Source: DAOUAT01 sp964551735
GTDB taxonomy: Bacteria; Chloroflexota; Anaerolineae; CG2-30-64-16
NCBI GenBank assembly: GCA_964551735.1
Contig: CAZKEF010000021.1
Location: 1 to 64,000, forward strand
Direction of reading: 5' to 3'
Length of the DNA: 64,000 nucleotides
The position numbers were made by a program, and so were the translations under genes. Each line of letters begins with the position of its first letter. Position 1 is the stretch's first letter. Shown here in pieces: positions 47,754 to 56,022 of this stretch. The notes beneath the pieces are model-generated. The model searched no databases. It was not told where the DNA came from and saw only the letters and a list, made by a program, of their open reading frames with translations.

Positions 47754-49193
47754 ATGAGAACAGCTAATTCCATATCGTTTATCTCCCCTCAGTTTGCAGT
47801 CTTGTCCGATTCACAGATGCAGGATCTGCATTTCGCCGCGCTGGAGACGCTCCGCCGCACCGGCATTCGTTTCTACCACGCCGGTGCGGTCGAGATGCTG
47901 CGCGGGGCCGGTGCTTTTGTCTCCGATGGCAACCTGGTCAAGTTCACCGCGGCGATGGTCGAGGATGCCATCGCCACCATCCCCAGCCGCGTCATCATGT
48001 GCGATCGCGACGGCGCGCCCGCTGTGTTCCTTGAGGGCACGAAGGTCAACTTCGGCACGGGCTCCGACTGTTTGAACCTGCTCGATCCTGTCACCGGCGC
48101 GCACCGGCCGTTCACCCAGGCGGACCTGATTGCCGGCTACCACCTGTGCGACGTCCTGCCCAATATCGGCTTTGTCATGTCCATGGGCATCCCGGCCGAT
48201 GTGCCCGCGCACGCCACCTACGACGCGCAGATGGCGCTGATGCTGGAACACACTACCAAGCCGCTGGTCTTCGTCACCAACGATCGGGCGAGCTGCCAGC
48301 GGGCTATTGACATGGCCGCGGCCGTGGCCGGCGGCTATGAGGCGCTGGCCGAGCAGCAGCATATCCTGCTCTACTCCGAGCCCAGCTCGCCGCTGAAGCA
48401 GTCGGAGACCGCGATTGACAAGCTGCTGCTGATGGCCGACTATCGCCTGCCCGTGGTGCACTCGCCCGGCCCGCAGATGGGCGCCACCGCGCCCATCACC
48501 ATGGCCGGTGGCCTGGTGATGTCGCTGGCTGAGATCTTCAGCAGCCTGGTGGTGCACCAGTTGCGCCGGCCGGGCGCGCCGTTCGTCTTCGGCGCCGGCC
48601 TGCACCACATGGACATGGGCTCCATGCAGATCTGCTACGCCTCGCCGGAGTTCCAGCTCACTAAGGCCGCCATCGCGCAGTTGGGCCGGCGGTACGGCAT
48701 CCCCACCTGGGGGTACGCCGGCTGCTCCGACGCCAAGGTGATGGATGAGCAGGCCGCGGCCGAGGCGATGCTCTCGGTGCTCATGGCGAAGCTCACCGGC
48801 GCCAATCTGATCCACGACGTCGGCTACATGGAGAGCGGGCTGACCTGCTCGTTCGAGATGATCGTCCTGACCGACGAGCTGGTCGCCATGGCCGATCACC
48901 TGATGAAGGGGATCGAGGTGAGCGAACGGACGCTGCTGGTGGATGAACTGGACCGGGTCGGGCCGGGCGGCCACTTCCTGGACAGTGACGCCACCCGCGG
49001 CCACTACCGTGAGTTCTGGTTCCCCAAGCTGCTGGACCGCAAGATCCGCCCCAACTGGGAGGCCACAGGCAGCATAACCCTGGGTCAACGGTTGACGGCC
49101 AGGGTCAACAAGATCATCAAGGACCATCGGCCCAAGCCGCTGGCGCCGGAGACGAAGGCGCGCTTGCAGGAGATCCTGGCAAGCGTCTGGTAA
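47754..49193 (+). CDS. MttB-superfamily (COG5598) methyltransferase-like protein 2
   Basis: 479 residues from ATG 47754, with GAGG (47743-47746) upstream; an earlier in-frame start would overlap the racemase-like gene. Motifs: NFGTGSDCLNLLDP (99-112), TTKPLVFVT, TAPITMAGGL, LHHMDMGSMQI, GCSDAKVMDE and HDVGYMESGL. No in-frame TAG. It groups with copies 4 and 5 by its PGAPFVF...HHMDM block but keeps CSDAKV as in copies 1 and 6, so it looks intermediate among the paralogs. Ten bases separate its stop from the start of copy 3. Confidence 0.87.
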   Translation: MRTANSISFISPQFAVLSDSQMQDLHFAALETLRRTGIRFYHAGAVEMLRGAGAFVSDGNLVKFTAAMVEDAIATIPSRVIMCDRDGAPAVFLEGTKVNFGTGSDCLNLLDPVTGAHRPFTQADLIAGYHLCDVLPNIGFVMSMGIPADVPAHATYDAQMALMLEHTTKPLVFVTNDRASCQRAIDMAAAVAGGYEALAEQQHILLYSEPSSPLKQSETAIDKLLLMADYRLPVVHSPGPQMGATAPITMAGGLVMSLAEIFSSLVVHQLRRPGAPFVFGAGLHHMDMGSMQICYASPEFQLTKAAIAQLGRRYGIPTWGYAGCSDAKVMDEQAAAEAMLSVLMAKLTGANLIHDVGYMESGLTCSFEMIVLTDELVAMADHLMKGIEVSERTLLVDELDRVGPGGHFLDSDATRGHYREFWFPKLLDRKIRPNWEATGSITLGQRLTARVNKIIKDHRPKPLAPETKARLQEILASVW

Positions 49194-49203
49194 TGAGGTG
49201 ATT

Positions 49204-50646
49204 ATGATCCAGACCAACTATTCTGACCGCGGCACGCCGACCTTTCGCGTGCTGACCGACGCGCAGTGCCATGCCATCTATCTGGCCGCACTCGACTGCC
49301 TGGATCAAATCGGCGTGGAGGTGGCCAACGCGGAGGCGCGCGAGCTGCTGCGTGGGGCCGGTGCGCGGGTGGATGGCACGCGCGTCAGATTGGCGCCGCA
49401 CCTGGTAAAGAACGCGCTGGCCTCCGTGCCGCTCGCGTTCACTGTGTGGGGCCGCGATCCTGGCCGCGAGATGCGGGTGGCGCCCGATCGCGTCCACTTC
49501 GGCCCCGGCCTCACCAACACCTATTTCGTTGACCCCGACACCGGCAAACGCCGGCCTTCTCGCCGGGGGGATCCCGCCATGACTGCCCGCGTGGCCGATG
49601 CGCTACCCGGCATTGACTACGTGATGGGCCTGGCGCTGATCAGCGATGTCCAGGCGGACCTGGCCTCGGTCTACGAGTTCGCAGAGCTGCTGGCCAACAC
49701 CGGCAAGCCGATCCTGTCGTGGGCGCACAAACCTGCGAACGTGGCCGCGCAGGTGCGCATGGCCGCAGCCGTGGCGGGCGGCGAGCAGGCTTTGCGGGAG
49801 CGGCCGCTGTTTGCGCTCTTCTCCACCTACCCGTCCCCCCTGCGCCACACCGACGAAGACCTGGCCAACGTGCTGCTGGCCGCCTCCTACGGCATCCCGG
49901 TGGTCTACCTGGGCGGCCCGACCGTGGGGCTGGAGTCCCCCGTCACCGGCGCGAGTGGGCTGGTGCTGCACCTGGCCGTCGCGCTCAGCGGGCTGACCAT
50001 CGTGCAGCTCAAGCAGCGCGGCGCGGCGATGGCCGTCGGCTCGGTGCTCTCGGCGATGGACATGCGCACGCTGCGGCCGGCCTACGGCTCGCCGGAGATG
50101 AGCTTGTATAGCGCAGCGGCCGCCGACGTGGCGCGTTATCTGCACTTGCCTTTCATGGGCACCGCCGGCGCCACCGAAAGCAAGCTGGTGGACGCGCAGG
50201 CCGGGCTGGAGGCGGCCCTCCAGGTGCTCATGGCCGCGCTCAGCGGCCCGGCGCTGGTGCACGACGTGGGGTTTCTGGACTGCGCGGACATCGGCTCGTT
50301 GGGGATGCTGGTGCTGACCGACGAGATCATCGGCATGGCGAAGCGGATCCTGCGCGGGGTCGAGGTCAACGCCGAGACGATCATGCTCGACCTGATCGCC
50401 GCGGTGGGGCCGGGCGGCTCCTTCGTGGACCAGCCTCGCTCGGTGAGCCGCGCACGACAGGAGATCTGGGTCCCTTCGGTGCTCGACCGCGCGCCCCATG
50501 TGCTGTGGGAACAGGCGGGCGGCCTGGACACCGCCGAGCGGGTCATGCGCAAGGCCCGCAAGATCCTGAAGACCCATCGGCCCACGCCGCTGGATCCTGT
50601 CGTCGCCGCGCAGATCGAGGCGATCCTGGTGGAGGTTGCCCGTTGA
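49204..50646 (+). CDS. MttB-superfamily (COG5598) protein 3, divergent paralog
   Basis: 480 residues from ATG 49204 (GAGG at 49195-49198). The overall MttB fold features are present (ESPVTGASGL, AMDMRTLRPAYGSPEMSLYS, HDVGFLDCADIGSLGMLVLT), but the GSDC segment of the other five copies reads HFGPGLTNTYFVDP and the TKP-hVFV strand reads GKPILSWA. Active-site-near segments have therefore changed and a different substrate or function is likely. No in-frame TAG. It is the last gene of the plus-strand unit and ends just before a perfect palindrome. Confidence 0.85.
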   Translation: MIQTNYSDRGTPTFRVLTDAQCHAIYLAALDCLDQIGVEVANAEARELLRGAGARVDGTRVRLAPHLVKNALASVPLAFTVWGRDPGREMRVAPDRVHFGPGLTNTYFVDPDTGKRRPSRRGDPAMTARVADALPGIDYVMGLALISDVQADLASVYEFAELLANTGKPILSWAHKPANVAAQVRMAAAVAGGEQALRERPLFALFSTYPSPLRHTDEDLANVLLAASYGIPVVYLGGPTVGLESPVTGASGLVLHLAVALSGLTIVQLKQRGAAMAVGSVLSAMDMRTLRPAYGSPEMSLYSAAAADVARYLHLPFMGTAGATESKLVDAQAGLEAALQVLMAALSGPALVHDVGFLDCADIGSLGMLVLTDEIIGMAKRILRGVEVNAETIMLDLIAAVGPGGSFVDQPRSVSRARQEIWVPSVLDRAPHVLWEQAGGLDTAERVMRKARKILKTHRPTPLDPVVAAQIEAILVEVAR

Positions 50647-50649
50647 TGT

Positions 50650-50689
50650 ACGCCGAATCTGCCGACAGGCCTGTCGGCAGATTCGGCGT
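50650..50689. terminator. Perfect 40-bp palindrome between convergent MttB genes
   Basis: ACGCCGAATCTGCCGACAGG (50650-50669) is followed at once by its exact reverse complement (50670-50689). It lies between the stop of copy 3 (plus) and the stop of copy 4 (minus, TAA at 50692-50690). The placement fits a bidirectional terminator, with TTT following on the plus strand. Confidence 0.75.
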
Positions 50690-52066
50690 TTAAGGGCGCG
50701 CTGCCTCCATCAGAGCGATCGTCTTGTCCCGCAGCCGCGCGTCCAGGCTGAGCCCGCCCCGTTTCAGCCAGTCCGCCGTCCGCCGCCGGTTGAACAGGCC
50801 CGGCTGCCAGACCTCGCGGAAGTGGCGCAGGGTGTGGTCGTGGGCCAGGAAACTGCCGCCCGGCCCCACTGCATGGATGACCTCCAGCGCCAACGATTCC
50901 GCGTCCAACCGCAGCCCACTGGCAAAAGAGTCCACCATCGCGATGATCTCGGCGCACAGCACGATCATCTCCGGCGAGGTGGTCAGCCCCGCTTCGAGAT
51001 AGCCCACGTCGTGCGCCAGGTGCGTGCCGGTGAGCCGCGCCACCTGGATAGAGAACGCGGCGTCCACGGCCGCTTGCGCATCCAGCACCGGGCTGTCGGA
51101 CATGCCGGCGTTGCCCCAGATCGGCAGCCCGTAGAAGCGGCCCAGCTCGGCCGAGGCGACGCGCGCCAGCTCGTACTCCGGCGCGCCGTACACGGAGATG
51201 GTGGTGCGCATGTCCAGGTGATGGGCCTGCACGCCGTAGACGAAAGGCGCGCCCGGCCGCTGAAGCTGGTGGATCACCAGGCTGGAGAGTACTTCGGCAT
51301 TGCCCAGCGCCAACCCACCGGCCAGCGTCACCGGCGCGGCGCCGCCCATCATCGGCGCGGGGGAGTGAACTACCGGCAGGCCATGTTCGGCCATGAAGAG
51401 CAGCTTGCCGGTGGCAGTTTCGGTGTGCACCAGCGGCGTTGTCGGTTCCGAGTAGAGCAGCAGCGTCGGGTTCAGGCGCAGCTCGGCCATGCCGCCGGCT
51501 GCCGCGGCTGCCATCGCCGTGATGGCTTCGCAATCGGCCGCGTCGTCGCAGACGAAGACGATGGGCTTAGCAGTGTGTTCTAGCATGAGGGCGAATTGCA
51601 GCCGGTAGGGGCTGGTCAACCCTGTATCGGCCGGGATGCCCATGCTCATGCAAAATTGGAGCTCGGGCAGGGCGTCCACCAGGCGAATACAAGCCACCAG
51701 GTCGGCTTGGGTGAAGAGGCGGCGCTGGCTGGTGTGCGGGTCCAGGTAGTGGGGGCAATCGGAGCCGGGGCCGTAGTAAACGTTATCTGCTTCCAGCCGC
51801 ATCACCGGCTTGCTGGTACCGCGGCGGCAGAGCGTGATGGCTGGCGGCGCCTGGCGCAGGGCCCACTCGACCAGGTCAGCGGGCATCTGGGCCAGGTTTT
51901 CGTCCGTGATGCGCGCACCGGCGCCGCGTAACAGCCTCAACGCGCCCGCGTGGTGCACGCGCACCCCGGTGCGCCGTAGGATCTCCAGCGAGGCGTCGTG
52001 GATAATCTCGCACTGCTGGCGGTCCAGCATGGCGAGGCGGGGGAGGGCGATGGTTTGGGTTGGCAT
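50690..52066 (-). CDS. MttB-superfamily (COG5598) methyltransferase-like protein 4
   Basis: 458 residues. Motifs: VYYGPGSDCPHYLDP, TAKPIVFVC, AAPVTLAGGLALGNAEVLSS, HHLDMRTTISVYGAPEYELA, GMSDSPVLDAQAA and HDVGYLEAGLTTSPEMIVLC. It is closest to copy 5: both share SPEMIVLCA, RTTI.VYGAPE.ELAR and the SD/TDS substitution for SDAK. No in-frame TAG. It is the last gene of a long minus-strand run starting beyond 64 kb and ends at the shared palindrome. It may be expressed apart from copy 5 because a 161-base repeat separates them. Confidence 0.87.
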   Translation of the reverse strand: MPTQTIALPRLAMLDRQQCEIIHDASLEILRRTGVRVHHAGALRLLRGAGARITDENLAQMPADLVEWALRQAPPAITLCRRGTSKPVMRLEADNVYYGPGSDCPHYLDPHTSQRRLFTQADLVACIRLVDALPELQFCMSMGIPADTGLTSPYRLQFALMLEHTAKPIVFVCDDAADCEAITAMAAAAAGGMAELRLNPTLLLYSEPTTPLVHTETATGKLLFMAEHGLPVVHSPAPMMGGAAPVTLAGGLALGNAEVLSSLVIHQLQRPGAPFVYGVQAHHLDMRTTISVYGAPEYELARVASAELGRFYGLPIWGNAGMSDSPVLDAQAAVDAAFSIQVARLTGTHLAHDVGYLEAGLTTSPEMIVLCAEIIAMVDSFASGLRLDAESLALEVIHAVGPGGSFLAHDHTLRHFREVWQPGLFNRRRTADWLKRGGLSLDARLRDKTIALMEAARP

Positions 52067-52101
52067 CTGTTAACTCAATTGTTCACACCAGCCGTCGAGC
52101 A

Positions 52102-52262
52102 TGTCATCCTGAGCGGGTTGACCACCCAGGGTCAGTAACGACGAGCCACCAGCGAAGGATCTCAGCGCAACCGACAAGACCCCTTCGGCTGCGCTCAGGG
52201 CAGGCTCTTCGCTGACTTTGAGTTGTCAATTGCGTTGAGCCGTAGACCCGCTTAGGGTGACA
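52102..52262. repeat. Dispersed TGTCA...TGACA repeat copy
   Basis: TGTCATCCTGAGCGGGTTG at the left and GACCCGCTTAGGGTGACA at the right, interior CCAGCGAAGGATCTC and GCTCTTCGCTGAC. It fills most of the 210-base space between MttB copies 4 and 5. Confidence 0.8.
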
Positions 52263-52276
52263 AGGGGCTGCTATTC

Positions 52277-53713
52277 TCAGCTTAACGGCTGCTGGCGGAT
52301 GTACTCAATCTCCGCCAGCACGTTTGCAGGCAGTTCCGGTGTGCGGGCGCGTGCCATCAGCGCGAGGGTCTTCTCCCGGAGGCGGTCGCCCAATCGCTTG
52401 CTGCCGCGCTTGGCCCAGTCGTTCAGGCGCAGGCGGCTGTAGAGGGTCGGCTGCCAGAAGTCCCGAAAGTGGTTCAGGGTGTGTTCGGTGGTTAGGTACG
52501 AGCCGCCGGGGCCGATCTCGTGGATCAGGTCGAGGGCGAACGCGTCGCGATTTAGTGTTATACCACCCGTGAAATGCCGCAGCCGGCCGATGATGTCGGC
52601 GCAGAGCACGATCATCTCCGGCGATTCAGTCAGGCCGGCCTCGACATAGCCGATGTCATGCACCAGGTGCTGGCCGCTGAGCAGCGCGACCAGGATCGAG
52701 GAGGTGGCATCGGACGCGGCCTGTTCGTCTACCACGCAGCTATCGGTGTAGCCTGCGTAGCCGTAATGCGGCAGGTTGTAGTAACGCGCCATTTCAGTGA
52801 CAGCGGCGCGCGCCAGTTCGAATTCCGGCGCGCCGTAGACGGCGATGGTGGTGCGCATGTCCATGTGGTGCAGCCCGCAGCCGTAAACGAACGGCGCGCC
52901 GCGGCGCACGAGCTGGTGGATCACCAGGCCCGACAGGAGCTCGGCGTTGCCCAGGGCCAAGGCCGCGGCCATCGTCATAGGCGCGCTGCCGCCCATCATG
53001 GGCGACGCCTGGTGCACGATGGGCAGGCCCGCTTCGGCCATGAAGATGAGCTTGTCGGTGGAATCTTCCCCGTGGAGCAGTGGCGTGGTGGGCTGGCCGT
53101 AGCCCAACAGGGTCGGGTTGAGGCGCAGCGCGTCCTCGCCGCCGGCCGCCGCGGCCGCCATTGCCACGATCGCTTCGTTCTCAGCCCGGCTGCCCAGGGT
53201 AAAGACGACCGGCTTGGTGGTGTTTTCCAGCATCAGCGCGAACTCATCGCGGTAGGGCGCACGCGGGTCGAGGTCGGACGGCAGCCCCATGGACATGCAG
53301 AAATCCAGTTCAGGCAGCGCCTCCACCAGCCGGACGCAGGCGATGATGTCGGCCTCGGTGAATGGGCGGTGCTGGCCGCTGGCCGGGTCAAGGTAGTTGG
53401 GGCAGGCGGAGCCGGTGCCGAACGCCACCTCGCGGCCCTCCATGCGGATCGCGACCTCGCTGCCCCCGCGCTTGCACAGCGCGATGCGCGAGGGCGGCCC
53501 CGTCAGCGCCCACTCGACCAGGCCGGCCGGGAAGCGCACCAGGTTGCCATCGCTGATGACCGCATCGGTCTCCCGCAGCAGCGCCAACGCGCGGGGATGA
53601 TCCACCCGCACGCCGGTGCGGCGCAGGATTTCCAGGCTGGCGTGATGCACGGCCTCACATTGGTCGCAGGTGAAGAGTGAGAATTGGGGAACAGCTTGTG
53701 ATGAGAGCATCAT
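52277..53713 (-). CDS. MttB-superfamily (COG5598) methyltransferase-like protein 5
   Basis: 478 residues from ATG 53713 (AAGGTG just upstream); the frame extends upstream but would overlap the methyltransferase gene. Motifs: VAFGTGSACPNYLDP, where the GSDC Asp is Ala, TTKPVVFTL, SAPMTMAAALALGNAELLSG, HHMDMRTTIAVYGAPEFELA, GYTDSCVVDEQAA and HDIGYVEAGLTESPEMIVLC. No in-frame TAG. Start and the stop of the Tam-like gene are two bases apart, so the two are co-transcribed and probably co-translated. Confidence 0.86.
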   Translation of the reverse strand: MMLSSQAVPQFSLFTCDQCEAVHHASLEILRRTGVRVDHPRALALLRETDAVISDGNLVRFPAGLVEWALTGPPSRIALCKRGGSEVAIRMEGREVAFGTGSACPNYLDPASGQHRPFTEADIIACVRLVEALPELDFCMSMGLPSDLDPRAPYRDEFALMLENTTKPVVFTLGSRAENEAIVAMAAAAAGGEDALRLNPTLLGYGQPTTPLLHGEDSTDKLIFMAEAGLPIVHQASPMMGGSAPMTMAAALALGNAELLSGLVIHQLVRRGAPFVYGCGLHHMDMRTTIAVYGAPEFELARAAVTEMARYYNLPHYGYAGYTDSCVVDEQAASDATSSILVALLSGQHLVHDIGYVEAGLTESPEMIVLCADIIGRLRHFTGGITLNRDAFALDLIHEIGPGGSYLTTEHTLNHFRDFWQPTLYSRLRLNDWAKRGSKRLGDRLREKTLALMARARTPELPANVLAEIEYIRQQPLS

Positions 53714-53715
53714 GG

Positions 53716-54492
53716 TCACCTTGTATTGTAGGCGATGAAAAACAGCCGCTTGAACGGAAAGAGAATCTTGCCATCCTGCTGCGCAGGGTAGCCTGGACGG
53801 CATGTCTCCCGCACCTGCGCCTGAAATGCGCGGCGCTCGTTATCGGTTGCCAGTTGCTCCAGGTAGGGCCGCATCCCTGTGCTGGCATACCAGTCAATCA
53901 AGTCTTGATGATCGGCCATGACGTGATAGTAGATCGTGTGCCAGAGGGCCACCCGGTTCGAGAGTGCTGACAGTTGATCGTAGTAGAACCCGGTGTCGTA
54001 GTAGCCCAAGGCCCGTATGTTGCGTGCCAGCGCTCCCGCCCATTCCGTCCGTCGGGCTACTTGTAACATCGCCTGATGCAGGGGCGAGTCGGCGTTGGCC
54101 GGAATCTGGACGGCCAACGCGCCATCTTCGTTCACGTGATCGAACAGCCGCTTGAGCAGCGTCTCGTGTCCGGGAATCCACTGTAGCGTCGCGTTGGAAA
54201 AGACGATGTCGTATTTGACGTCGCTTTCCCATTTGGCGGCATCAGCCAGCAGCCAGTTCCCTTCGGGATACGCCTGGCGGGCCCTGGTGATCATCTCCGG
54301 CGAGCTGTCCAGCCCCACGATGTCGGCGGACGGCCAGCGCTCGTGCAGGATGCGTGTGCTGTTGCCCGGCCCACAGCCGATGTCAACGACACGCGCCGGC
54401 GCCGCTATGCCGATGCGCGCCACCAGGTCGCGGGATGGCTGGGTACGTTCGTCTTCGTATTTGAGATACAGGGCCGGGTTCCAGCTCGCCAT
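53716..54492 (-). CDS. SAM-dependent methyltransferase (trans-aconitate methyltransferase-like)
   Basis: 258 residues from ATG 54492 (GGAG upstream), matching Tam length. Class I Rossmann methyltransferase: VVDIGCGPGNSTRIL (SAM motif I), IVGLDSSPEMI (motif II), LLADAAKW, FSNATLQWIPGHETLL. The MASWNPALYLKYEDERTQPS start and WYASTGMRPYL segment are Tam-like. Tam esterifies trans-aconitate; relatives methylate other small carboxylic acids. It lies between MttB copies 6 and 5. Whether it adds methyl groups while the neighbours remove them, or modifies a pathway carboxylate, is open. Confidence 0.82.
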   Translation of the reverse strand: MASWNPALYLKYEDERTQPSRDLVARIGIAAPARVVDIGCGPGNSTRILHERWPSADIVGLDSSPEMITRARQAYPEGNWLLADAAKWESDVKYDIVFSNATLQWIPGHETLLKRLFDHVNEDGALAVQIPANADSPLHQAMLQVARRTEWAGALARNIRALGYYDTGFYYDQLSALSNRVALWHTIYYHVMADHQDLIDWYASTGMRPYLEQLATDNERRAFQAQVRETCRPGYPAQQDGKILFPFKRLFFIAYNTR

Positions 54493-54520
54493 CAGGCGTC
54501 TCCTGGAGGTGAAAGGGGTG

Positions 54521-55981
54521 CTAATTGGCCGAAGCGAAGGATGGATCAGCGTCGGCGCGCGCCACGATGGCGCCGAGCGCGGCAACGACGTCGGACGGCA
54601 GCGGGTCGCGCTGATGGTTCTCCAAGATCGCGACCACCCTGCGCGTGGCGCGTTCCTGCAGGGTTTTGCTCCCGGCCTGAGCCCAACTGCGGAAGTCCTG
54701 TCGATCGGCCAGCGGGGGCCGCCACTGCTGGCGGCAGTGCTGCGCCGTGTGCGGTGTGTCCAGGAAGTTGCCGTTCGGGCCGACCTGGTGAATCACGTCC
54801 AGGGCCAGAGTTTCATCGCTGATCTCCAACCCGGCGAAGTAGCGTTTGATCCAACCGATGACCTCGTCGCAGAACGCCACCAGCTCCAGCGACCCGGTCA
54901 TGGCGCAGTCCAGATAGCCGATGTCGTGGATCAGGTTGGCGCCGCCCAGCGTATTGGTGAACAGGGAGAGCGCCGCCTCGGCCGCGGCCTGCGCGTCGAA
55001 GATCTTGGCATCGCTGCAGCCGCCCATGCCGAAAGTGGGCAGGTCATAATGATGGGCGACTGCCCAGCCGAACGGGCCGCCGTCGGGCGCGGCATAGGAG
55101 CTGACCATGGTGCGCATGTCCACCGTGCCGCCGCCCGCGCCCGATCGGATGAAAGGGGAGCCCTCGCGCTTGAGCTGCGCGAGGACCAGCCCCGCAAGCT
55201 GGCCCGCGTTGCCTAATGCCATCGCGCCCGCGCGCGTCATGGGCGCGCTCATGCCGGCGGCCACGCCGGGCAGGTAGATGCTGGGGATGTTCCGCGTCGC
55301 GGCGTATAGCAGCCGCTCGACGGCCTCCTGATTGTGGCGCAGCGCGGCTGCGGGGTTGATGTAGTTGATGACGAAAGGCCGGCGAGCCAGCGCCGCCATG
55401 CCGCCTGTAACCGCCGCCGCCAGCTCCAGTGCGTAGATCGTGCTCTCGGCGGCCAGCCCCACGAAAACGATGGGTTTGCGCGTCTCCTGCAACATGATCG
55501 CCATCTGGTGGATCTCGTAGCTGCGCTCCGGCGCGTCGCAGGGTTGGAACATGGACATGGCGAAATCGAGGTTGGGGAGCGCGTCCACCAGGCGGACCCC
55601 GGTCGCGACATCGGCCAGGGTCGCGCGGCGATGCGCGCCGGTGTCCAGATCGTAGATGGATGCGCAGTCCGACCCGGGGCCGTAGTAGCTGCGGTAGCCG
55701 CCTACCTCAAGGGCCGGTACTCCGTTGCGGTTGTAGAGTGTGATGTTCCGGGGCGCGACGTTCAACGCCCAGGCAACCAGCCGCTCAGGGATGCGCACCA
55801 GGTCGCCTTCGACGGTCGCGCCGCCGCGCCGGAAGAGATCGAGGGCCTCAGGGCAGTGAAACCGGACCCCGGTCCGGGCCAGGATTTCCAGACTGGCCGC
55901 GTGCAGCCGCTCGATCTGGTTGGCGGCGAGGGTGTGAAACCCGAAGGCGCGGCCAGTCGCAGTGTTGTTGTTGAGCTGCAT
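54521..55981 (-). CDS. MttB-superfamily (COG5598) methyltransferase-like protein 6
   Basis: 486 residues. AGGAG precedes ATG 55981. Motifs: SYYGPGSDCASIYD, ETRKPIVFVG, SAPMTRAGAMALGNAGQLAG, VDMRTMVSSYAAPDGGPFGW, GMGGCSDAKIFDAQAAAEAA and HDIGYLDCAMTGSLELVAFC. It is nearest to copy 1 (GGxSDAK, RPFhhxYIN strand, GLhLAQL), so copies 1 and 6 may share substrate class on opposite strands. No in-frame TAG. It follows the fused transporter ATPase by 41 bases, tying it to the third ABC system. Confidence 0.87.
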   Translation of the reverse strand: MQLNNNTATGRAFGFHTLAANQIERLHAASLEILARTGVRFHCPEALDLFRRGGATVEGDLVRIPERLVAWALNVAPRNITLYNRNGVPALEVGGYRSYYGPGSDCASIYDLDTGAHRRATLADVATGVRLVDALPNLDFAMSMFQPCDAPERSYEIHQMAIMLQETRKPIVFVGLAAESTIYALELAAAVTGGMAALARRPFVINYINPAAALRHNQEAVERLLYAATRNIPSIYLPGVAAGMSAPMTRAGAMALGNAGQLAGLVLAQLKREGSPFIRSGAGGGTVDMRTMVSSYAAPDGGPFGWAVAHHYDLPTFGMGGCSDAKIFDAQAAAEAALSLFTNTLGGANLIHDIGYLDCAMTGSLELVAFCDEVIGWIKRYFAGLEISDETLALDVIHQVGPNGNFLDTPHTAQHCRQQWRPPLADRQDFRSWAQAGSKTLQERATRRVVAILENHQRDPLPSDVVAALGAIVARADADPSFASAN

Positions 55982-56022
55982 GAAGGAACTCCTTGGCCCT
56001 CAGCCGCCAGGCGAGGGTCTTC

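Noticed and set aside
44097..55981. Pyrrolysine (in-frame TAG) in the MttB copies
   Set aside because: All six read through at normal length without an internal TAG, so they are of the non-Pyl type.
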